This document shows positions 14,565-25,430 of a DNA stretch of 64,000 nt, piece by piece. The notes below the pieces were generated by a model. That model was not told the DNA's origin. It saw only the letters and a list, made by a program, of their open reading frames with translations, and did no database searches. The DNA lies in contig CM067526.1 of assembly GCA_034509925.1 (NCBI GenBank), forward strand, positions 2,326,501 to 2,390,500. Direction: 5' to 3'. Each line of letters begins with the position of its first letter. Position 1 is the stretch's first letter. This DNA comes from Hirudinaria manillensis. Its lineage: Eukaryota > Annelida > Clitellata > Hirudinida > Hirudinidae. The translations under genes were made by a program, and so were the position numbers.

Positions 14565-17500
14565 TCAGAACCTTTTGATGAGGGAAGGACAATAAAACAG
14601 CTTGTTTTTTTCCTTTTTCAGCTTTTGTATTTCATATGCCTGCTTCTCCACTACCGTGAGGGTTTTCTTCAGATTCACCGGGTTCGGTTGTCTCTTGATC
14701 ACCTTAAAGAAATCCATAAAAACAGTTACCACCACCACCACCACTACTACCATCGCTACAGCTGCTGCCACCACCACCACCACCATCATCATCGTCATCA
14801 TGGAGTCTTCACAATCCTTGTAGCCACTACTTACCATGTCCTTTTGTTTCGAGGACAAGTCACCTGCCAGCTCTTCAGACACGTCTTTGTAGGCGAGCGT
14901 GTAGTTGATGATGTCAGTGTTCATTCTCACTTCCTGTGACAGTTCGGCCTCTTTGTTCGTGATCAGTTTCTGTCAAATCGGAAAAATGCGAGGCTTTTTT
15001 TTTAGAACCACTGCTCGCTTCAATCGGTCAATCGCTTCAACCGCTCACTTCAATCACTCCGACTTCTGCCAAGTTCTTGGATTTGATGAGGTCGAAGTCG
15101 TACATGAGTTCCTCGAGAGCAGGACTGACGAGGATGCTTTCGATCTTCTCCATGTTCACCATCTTTCCGAACTTTCTCTTCATAGCCTTCTTGACTTCTT
15201 CGTCGGCTTGGCTGATCCTCTCCGTCATGCGAGCCTTGCTTCTCGCCAGGACGTGATGCTTGTCCTGCGTCTCCCTGGAATTCAACAATTTATTCCTCTG
15301 CCTACTTTTTCCGAGATTTTCAATTTCCGGAATAAAAAACGTTTTGGACGTCGGATAACCGATAAAAACTTCGCCATCTTTCCCAGATCATTACTAATTC
15401 ATTGCGTGCAAATTGCAGACCCCAATTTGTCAAGTGACTCGATCCCGATAAAGTATGGACTCGCAGTTTTTCATTTTCGTTTTTATATTTATGGATTAAT
15501 TACTTTTATTCGACTTATTGAACGTCTCTGTAAGCCACGAGATACTTCACGCAGATTTACCTAAACCTAAAGATCGTCAAATGGATATTCAAGATAACAT
15601 CACGAATTACGAAGCAACCTATGTATCCACCCATCCCACTCATCCATCCACCCATCCACCCACCTACCTATCCCTCCCTCCATCCGAACCTGATGCTCTT
15701 CAGCTGAAACTGGCACTCGTTCTCCAGCTGTTGGATGCGCTTCTCGAGAAACTTGAGTTGGTGGAGGTCAACGACCAACATGTCGGTCGAATCGAGCAGC
15801 ATAGCGTCGTTTTCCTCGTCCAAGAATTCGATTTGCCTCGCGGTCAGCAGAATCACAGTGAAGAATTCGTTCACTGCCCTCAGCTTGGCCACCTAAACTA
15901 CCAATCAATCGAAGCGATCAATCGGTCGACCAACCGATAGAGCAACCAATTAATCAACCAATCAGCCAACCAATCAACCAGCCAATAATGCTTTCAATTA
16001 AAATATTTACGAGAGACTGTTTACTTCCAGAAATCTAAATCTTATGGCTTAACATAATTAATTCCATAATTTGCACGCATATTTAAAAAAACAAATATTG
16101 GCCCTTGAAGGCAAAGGTTCCGCCAATTCTGAACGTAATCGATTAGAAAGTCGTCCGTCCTGCTAAACGCAATGAATTATTCATGAGCCAAAAAAACACT
16201 TCAGCTTAGCGGACGCAATGTTTACTCTGGCAAACAGCCAGTTTCCTGCCCTGTGGATCCTTCTTTCAATCTTGAAGTCTGAGCCAAAAAACATTCAAAA
16301 ACCTCATTTGAATGGTTATTAATAATTCAATGCAATGAGGCCGACCAATGAGGTTCGAGGGCAATTATAAGCACGCAACTCATTAGTAATAATTTATTAA
16401 TTTATTTATTAATTGCGACCTGGTAAAGGTCGAGATTGAGGGCAGCCTTTGCGGCCTCTTCGACGGCCGTTTTGACGATCTTCTTCCTCACTTCCAGCTC
16501 CTTCGTGGCTCCATCTTTTAACTTTTTGTTCTCCGTTATCTTTTCCAAGATGTCCAACCTTGCGTCGATAAATTATTAATCGAATCGGTGACATCAATTT
16601 TTTCCCTCTCAAATCATCACCCAACGCCATTCGAAGGAGCTAAGCGCGTCGTGAATAAATTATAGAAAACATTCGTGTGAGTTCCAATTATGGTGAAAAT
16701 CTGAGGACAGAAATGATATAATAATGGTATATCATTATAATATTGGTATAACAATTGGATGGGGGCGTGGTTTAGCGCGCATAAATTAAAAGGGGCACCT
16801 GTTTTCCCTGAGCTGGATGGTCTTCTCGTAGAGAGCAATGTTGCAGCCCTCGGGGCAGACGTCGAGGTTCATGTAGTTGTCGTCTTCCTCGTCGTAGTTC
16901 TCTTCGTCATCGTCGAACTCCTCCTCGTCAAAGTCGTCCTCCTCGTCGTCTTCTTCGTCGTCGCCTGGAAGCGGAACAAGTGATTGGTTTGTGGTAATAG
17001 GTTTGTAACCTACAAGACTGATGAAGATGCTGACGATGACGTTTCGCTGCTACCGATGCCGTCGTCGTCATCAACATAATCATCGTCTTCACAATCACTT
17101 CCATCGTCATCGTCTTCTCGCTTTGCATCATTAAGATGATAAGCAGCAACACTAACAACAACGACGACGACGACGACAACGACGATGACAACAACAACAA
17201 CCTTGACCCATCCTGTAGTCAATCTGCACCTTCCTTCTGACCTTCTGCTTGTAAACTTTGACGAGGAAATCCGTGAACTTGTAGTTCTCAGGGATGATGG
17301 AAAGGAAAGTCTTTTCCATCTGATTCTGCTGCAGGGTCAACTTGCTGACCTCCTTCAGGCACTTTTCTATCTTCTGGTTCAAGTCTTCTATCTGGCGATT
17401 GGTGACGATGATTGATGATGATGATAATAATAATATTTATGTTGAAAAACACCAATGAAATTGAATAATCAATGTGGTAATTATTATAATTATATAATAA

Positions 17501-20500
17501 ATATAATTTTACGAATAATAATAACTATTATTATAACTATGATAATCGCTATCTAGCAAGAGTGACAAAAACGAGTGATTTGAATAACCCGTAAATATGA
17601 ATTTGGTATCCATGGCAACTTAATTGTTTTGATTCAATCGATTGATTGACGGTAGGAAAGGTGCAATGAACGAATGACGACGACGACGACGTCAGTTATT
17701 GTCTGGGTAAAACCGAACGACATGGATTTTTGTAAGCAACCAATTAGAGGCCAGTGTTTAATGACCTTTTTCTGGAATTCCAGTTCATCTTTCAGTTTCG
17801 AGTTGAGGATGGCAGAGAGCACTTCCTCCTCTTTCAGCATCTCAAACATCTTCATCTTCTCCTGCTGCAGCAGCAGCTCCCTGTCGACGACTATTATCAT
17901 CATCGTCGCAACTATATAAAGTTGTGACAATAACAATAATCACAGTCACCGTAGCTATTCTCACCACGACCGCTGCCATCGTCGTCACCATCGTCATCAC
18001 CATCACCACCATCACCACCATCGTCATCATCACCACCATCGTCATCATCACCACCATCGTCATCATCACCACCATCGTCATCGTCATCATCACCACCTTA
18101 GCTCTCCCTGCTTGAAGAAGACGTCCAGAGCGAACTTGATGCTCCTGAGGAAAACGAGGTTGGCATCGAAGAACTTGATCTTCTTCTCCATTTCTGACAC
18201 GATGTTCTCCTGCTCGTATTGACTCCTATTGAGAGGAGGTCGCATGAGTGAGTGGATGAATGGGTTGATGAATGGGTTGATGAATGGGTTGATGAATGAA
18301 TGAATGAATAAATGAATGAATGAATGAATGAATGAGTGAATGAATGAATGAATGAATGAATGAATGAATGAATGAATGAATGAATGAGTGAATGAATGAA
18401 TGAATGAATGAATGAATGAATGAATGAATGAATGAATGAATGAATGAATGAATGAATGAATGAATGAATGAATGAATGAATGAATGAATGAATGAATGAA
18501 TGAATGAATGAATGAATGAATGAATGAATGAATGAATGAATGAATGAATGAATGAATGAATGAATGAATGAATGAATGAATGAATGAATGAATGAATGAA
18601 TGAATGAATGATTGTAGGAATATTTTTGAGGTTGTAACACAGATATTTATCTTCACCATCTGCTTTCATCAGATAGAACTTCATGCCTGGAATAATGAGG
18701 GGGGAATGGACGGATGGATAGATGAACGGACGAATGGATGGATAGATGTATGGATGGATGGACAGATGCATGGATAGATGGATGGATGGATGGATAGATG
18801 GATGGATGGCTAAAGATGTCATAACGCACTCGATCCTGTCCCTGGTGAGTATCATCTCTTCGAGCTCGTTCATTGTAAGATCCACTAACTATGTAAACAA
18901 TATCATCATCAGCTTTTGTGGCAGCAGCAACAACAACAACAACAACAACGTCATCAGTTAAGCCAACCCTATCTCCGCTTGACTTGCTCACGATCGGAGT
19001 GTCTTGAAATTCAACCCTTTGAGAGAGCACGTTGACCTTGAACCTCCTGGAATACAAGACAAAAATAAAATGAATTAAAATTTAATATATAAAAAAAAAA
19101 GAAAAACTGAAAAATAAAGCAAAACAAAATAAAAACAAAGACCTCCAAAGCGAAACCGAAAACCGACCACTCTGGGTATTCATCGACGGTTAATTCCAAA
19201 TCTATTTTCGGCAAAACCACGTCCGACGTGTCCGGATTCAGTTGTTTCAGTTCGTTCAGTCGATTTTTGGCCGCCAACCAATCAGAGATGACCGACTTCT
19301 TTCTTGCTCTCAGCTTCACTAGCATGTCGTTATACTTTTTCTTCAATTGGTATTGCTGAAACCATCACCATCATCGTCGTCACCATCACCATCATCATCA
19401 TCGTCACCATCATCATCATCATCATCATCGCCAATGTCATCATCATCATCATCATCGCCATCATCATCACCATCAGCGTCGTCATCACCGGTTATTACCT
19501 GGATGAGGTGGTTGACGAGAGCCAGAGTGCTCTTCTCCAAGGTGAGCTTCTGCTTCTCCAGCGTCACTTTGTCGCCAACGGACGTCTTGAGCTTCATGTC
19601 GCCGAGGTTGAATTTTGCTTCTCTGATGATGTCGTCCTCTGAATCACCGCTCTCCAGCAGTCGTGGCTCGCTGACCAGGAACGCGTCCCACTGGGATGCG
19701 GACGCGTAGAAAGAAAAATATTTTAGAAAAAATAAATAATAAATAAAATAAAAATAAATAAATAAAAATAAAAGAAAAATTTCGTGCTCAACATAATCTC
19801 GATTGCGTGTCATCATCAGTACAGTTATTGTCGTCGTCGTCGACATCATCATCCTCCTCCTCCTCCTCCTCATCATCATCATCATCACCACCACCACCAC
19901 CACCTCTCTCTTTCTCTTCTCTCTCATGAGCCTCTGCGCCTCCATCTTCTGAAACATTTTGATTTTCCTCAGTCCCTGGTTGCCCATCTTCTTGAGTTTC
20001 TCGTAGAGATTCTGATGTCTCGTGTCTCGAGCTTCGCTGGTCTCGTCACCGCTGGAAGGCGAAGGGTCTGGTAATATTTATATTAATATTAATGCCTTTT
20101 AATTATCTTTAATATCAATATTAATATTATTTAAATAAAATATTTTTTTTTTATAATCCTTTTATTTTACATCACCAGCATCAAGTCGTTCAAAAAAAAA
20201 AGGTGAGTCTTACGGCCTCCTTATGCAGTAGTTTTGTAGTCGTCTGCGTGTTAATTACGTGAAAATATTGTAAAATATTCAATATAAAAGATCAAGTCTC
20301 AACTCTCTTCTAAGTTCCTTGATGCGGTCTCTGAATCGAGGGTCCTTGAGCCCACGGTGGTGTCGACCAAGACTTTGTCGGCAATCAGCTCCAAATCTTC
20401 CGACTGAACTGCCAGGCGGTAAGAAGACACTTTGAAGTTATTTCTGAGACCTTTGACTGTCATCAGACCCAACTCCTCCCTATCAGTGTACCTGGTTGAA

Positions 20501-21003
20501 TTGCAATTTGTATCTCTTGGAAGTGGAACTTAATGGCTGATAGTTACTGTTTATGTTTATTTTTTCTTATTCCTTGGATGAACATATTTTTTTCAAATTT
20601 AAACTTGATAAGTCAATTTATGTAAAATCTAAAAAAAGAAAAAAATATTATGATTAAACATAAGTGATGATTAGCTGATAACATCATCATCATCAATTCT
20701 TAGATCCAGGACTTAATCCATCATCACCATCACCACCACCACCACTACCTCCACCACAATCATCATCACCACCACCACAATCATCATCACCACCACCACC
20801 ATCATCATCATCACATTCTCCACATAGCCATCAATGAAAGAAAGTGACCTCTGACCTTTCCTGAACCTTTTTCAAGGTAATGTCCGTCTTGATGGTGTCG
20901 AAGAGTAGCTGCCTCCTCGCAGATTCCATCATGTCCTCCCTCTTCTTCGCTGCTTCCTTTTCGAACACTGGATCCATTTCGTACTCCTGCACACGATATT
21001 TAC

Positions 21004-21036
<33 letters not shown>

Positions 21037-24000
21037 GATCATCATCGTCATCGTCGTCAGCATCATCATCATCGTCGTCATCAACATCATCATCATCGTC
21101 GTCGTCGTCGTCAGCATCACCTCTTTATAGAGTCTGAGATGGGCTGGCAGTTTCTGATTGTGTATGACCAATTCTTTGAAGGTCCTCTGCATCTTCTTCA
21201 GAGTTTCCATCGTCTGCTTCTTGCTCTCCTCGGCCTTGGCTTTGGCCTCCATCAGTCGCTTGAACATCATCGAATCTTGAAGACTGTCGATGGCGAACGA
21301 TTGAGCGTTTTGGTTGATCGAATGAGTGATTGATTGATTGAATGAGTGATCGAATGAGTGATTGATTGATTGAATGAGTGATCGAATGAGTGATTGAATG
21401 AGTGGTTGAATGAGTGATTGAATGAGTGATCGAATGAGTGATTGAATGAGTGGTTGAATGAGTGATTGAATGAGTGATCGAATGAGTGATTGAGTGAGTG
21501 ATTGAATGAGTGATTGAATGAGTGGTTGAATGAGTGATCGAATGAGTGATTGAGTGAGTGATTGAATGAGTGATCGAATGAGTGATTGAACGAATGAATG
21601 AACTGATGAGACATTGGTTTGAAACAATTGAATATGGACATAGGATACGAATAAAAGTCGCGATCGCTTCATCATCATCATCACCATCATCGCCATCGTC
21701 GTCGTCATCGTCACCATCACCACCGTCACGTGATTACGCACCTTGATGCCGATGAGTCGGTTATGTCTTCCACGTCAGGCAAATCCTTGATGTAGAAAAA
21801 GATCGTTAACATCATTACTTACTCATCAGTTGTTATGTAATCATTCGGAGAAAAAAAGAAGAAGGAAGGAACGAGAAAACAAAATCGACATCACTACCAT
21901 CACAGTCATCATCATCATCATCATCATCATCGTCTTCACCATCATCATCGTCATTAATAACCAGCTAAACGGATGACCTTGTGCGGAGGAAAGACGGCCT
22001 TCCTGGAAATAATCTCCAGGACGCTGAGGTCATCGGGTTGCTTCAAGTGGACCTTGAAGGAGAACAGGTTGCCGTCCTGGCCCGCCAGGAACAGATACCT
22101 GTCGTTGCTGCTGAGGCACATGTCGCGCACCTGTGCCCCCTTTGAGTCGAAGACCGACAATACGTAGTAGCGGTCCAGCTTTTGAAGCTTGCGATCCGAG
22201 AAATCGTAGGCGATCACGGAGCCGCTGGCCGTGCCGAAGAACAGCATCTGATTGGTGGCACTGTATGGTGACAGTGGTGATGATGATGATGATGATGACG
22301 AGGAGGAGCAAGGGCTACTGGTACGGTGGTGGTTGTGGCTAGGAAAGCGATATTGATGAAGATGAAGATGACCTCGAGGATGGTGATGATGATGATGATA
22401 GTACATAATGAAGGTGATGATGATGGTTTCACAAGTACTACAGTAAAGTAAAGGCAAATCTTGCTAGAAAAGACATTTGATATTAGAAGATTGCACAAGT
22501 TGTGATATAACGAAGCCTCACATCATCAACGTCATCATCGTTATCATCATTACTACCACCAGCACAATCATTATCATCATCATCTTCATCATTATTACTA
22601 CCGTCATCATCATCATCATCAACAACCTACTGATACAGGTGGCAGTGCACAGGTGTACCGGCTGCCGGTATGAGTTTGGTACTATCCAATAGGAGCTGAT
22701 CGTTCTGATCGTCGAATGTGCATTCGTGCAAATGGCCGGCATTCTGGCCGTCCTAAGAATCGTTGAAGGGTTGTTACGAATTTAAATCATTTAAATCTTC
22801 TAAACCAGCAGATAATACTTTTAATAATTACTTTTAATATTATAATTAAGCACATTAATTGCTTTTAATTAGATCGATTAATCAGATATAATTAATTAAT
22901 ATTTAATTAATTATTTATTTAATATAATTAATTATAAATATTTATTTAATTAATATTTAATAAATAATTAATATAATTATAATAATATTTAAAATATAAT
23001 TAATTAATTAATTGGGCGTAGTTACCACTGAGACCCAGAAGGCTGACATGTTTTCGTTATAAAAGGCAAAGAGTATGTTATCGTAGGAGTCCTGACACTT
23101 CTTCAATTCTTCGAATTCATCGACGACAATTTCCTCTTCTTCCTCTTCCTCCTCGTTTTCTTCCACCTGGATGTAGTGCTCCAGGTGGGTAATCTTGGAC
23201 GAGGTTGCTGAGAGGTCAAGGTTAATGGATGTACGTGTACGTGGCATGGCGATGGTAATGATGATGATGATAAAAAAAACTATCATTAATAATAATAATA
23301 ATAATGAAAATAATAACAATAACTTAAATATTAGTCACAAATCCAACCAATACTCACTGGACGAGAAATGCGCTGTAAAGACCAACAATGGTAAATCTTA
23401 AGTCAATAGTCTCATAGCAAACACTATGACAAGTATGTATAATATACATTGTATATGTTTTACCTGGAATGTTTAAGAACAGCCATTAACTTATTAACTC
23501 AGTGACCTATGACCTCACCTTTATTAACTCCAGTTAATAAGTTACATGTTATTATAACAGTAATTTAATACAAAAAGAAACATTGTTGAGAACATTCTTT
23601 TACAAAGAAATTTAACGTACCTGTTGAACGTCCTAAATGGAACAAAATATTGGTTAATTTATTACTAACGAAAGAAAATAATTTGTTAATTTATTATTAA
23701 CGAACGAAAATAATTTGTTAATTTATTATTAACGAACGAAAATAATTTGTTAATTTATTATTAACGAATCGAAAATAATTTGTAAATTGATAATTTGATA
23801 AACAACTCACTGGTGGAATGTCCTTGAAAATGAATAAAAATGAATTTAAGTTACAATCGGACTAAATATGTAAACAAACAAACGCTTTTACAAAAAAAAC
23901 AAACCAACTTGCTGTATGGCCTTGTTGTGAACCAGTCTGGAGACAAACAAACAAAAATACAAATACAAATAAATTCATGACAGATATTTCCATCATATTT

Positions 24001-25361
24001 GAATAAATTAACTGCTTAAGCTAAAATTTATTCATAAAATTATTCAGAAATAACATCGTGAATATTCAAATTTATTAATTAACTTGTACTTAATAACAAC
24101 AGAGATACCCATCGTAATCATAAATCATAATCACAATCAGTCATCAGTCTGCCAGCCAACCTTTGCGGCTGCCCTTCTCATTTTGAGCTGAAACTCCTTA
24201 TGGTCGAGATCAGTGATGTGGTAGGACTGAGAATTGTCGAATTCGAAGACGCTTGATACGTCAAACTCCACCACTTTGCCCCTCTCACAAGACACGAGCA
24301 GGTAGTTAAAAGCCTGTACAAAAAGTAATGATGTGAAACAATCAACGGTGTGAATCATCGGTTGGACATGACTGGGGGTGTCCTTAGAAGGGACTTTACT
24401 GACTATGGTCGCAGGAGACCAAGACAAGTTGGTGACACACTCCTCAGTCTGGACGAAGCCTATCTTGTTCAGCTTCGACTGGGAAATGGTGCAGAAGAAA
24501 ACGGTTTTGTCTTTCGACTGGAAAAAATAGAAAACAAGGTACAGAGACGGATTCACGAAATATGTGTCGTTAAAATTTCTTTGGTATATTTATGATAAAA
24601 CACAAATCAAACTAAAATCTTTCTATTAATAGGTCAAAAGATAACCGCTTGCATAGTACACATGGCAGTATACATGTTGGATAAGTGACAGGCAAAAGAC
24701 AATTCAAGGTGGAAATTCTTAACCGCTAACCCTAATCACAGCCATAACCCTATCCTACCCAGACACTACCCAGATAACCCTGCCTTGCCTCCTCGCTCTG
24801 GAAATCCATGGTAAACAGACAAATCTGTACCTGCCAGTGAATTGACTTTTGCCTGCCACTTACCCAGTAAGACTCCCATCTTCGTCATCGTCGTCGTCGT
24901 CATCACCACTTGTACCAAAAAATGTGGCTTACCCCCGAGGCGAGGAGGTTGAGTTCCTCGTTGAAACTGAGCTTCGTCACCGACTCGTTGTGCGGTTTGA
25001 TGACGTCGCAGAGTTTTATCTCGCAACTGGTGTTGTCAGACTTTTGCTGGAGTCTCACCATACGAACCACGCCGTCGCTGAAGCCAGCCACCAGCGATCC
25101 GCCTGTTTTGTCCACCTGGAGATGAGATGACGACGACGACGATATTGGTGGTAGTGGTAGTGATGACAATCACCAATGTTCTCTTATTGTCGAAATGACG
25201 ATTCTCTAAATCTGCAATTGGATATTCTTCCTTAATGGAATATGCCAATTTTATCTATTATATCTTCGACGGGGGAGAAACTAGTTTATGTTAATGATGG
25301 CACGTGAAGGACGACCAGCTGACCAACCTAACCATCTAATCAATCAATCGGTCAATCAAGT

Positions 25362-25430
<69 letters not shown>

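Larger units (their letters stand above)
14565..21785 (-). other. CFAP44: CFAP44 exon map, coiled-coil half
   Basis: Exons on the minus strand, low-high: 21742-21785, 21121-21283, 20856-20986, 20304-20491, 19904-20067, 19499-19690, 19168-19355, 18992-19046, 18830-18864, 18097-18225, 17766-17880, 17202-17391, 16799-16964 (acidic block then DVCPEGC), 16420-16558, 15690-15892, 15049-15274, 14835-14969, 14565-14702 (last exon with TGA). Each junction restores the reading frame. Heptad-rich Glu/Lys/Leu composition supports a coiled coil. The exon 18830-18864 has a poor polypyrimidine tract before it but uses a GTGCGT donor and places [12 protein letters not shown] directly before SQYEQEN, as the family expects. 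Confidence 0.78.

Noticed and set aside
18653..18690. Extra CFAP44 exon encoding [10 protein letters not shown] or [10 protein letters not shown]
   Set aside because: It has plausible splice sites, but its phase does not fit between the neighbouring exons, while the 35-nt exon at 18830-18864 does.
18090..18885. Minus-strand frames of Phe-Ile-His-Ser and Ile-His-Pro-Ser repeats
   Set aside because: They arise from TGAA and GGAT tetranucleotide arrays, which stay open in every frame. Only the flanking CFAP44 exons are real.
20304..20360. Possible 1-bp frameshift in CFAP44, since the next frame reads [17 protein letters not shown]
   Set aside because: The unshifted frame ends in phase 1 at a GTTGAG donor and joins exactly to the exon starting at 20067. 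The full gene then closes in frame to the stop, so no frameshift is needed.
21318..21600. CRISPR-like regularly spaced repeats
   Set aside because: Units are contiguous 12-mers without spacers, in an intron of an animal gene.
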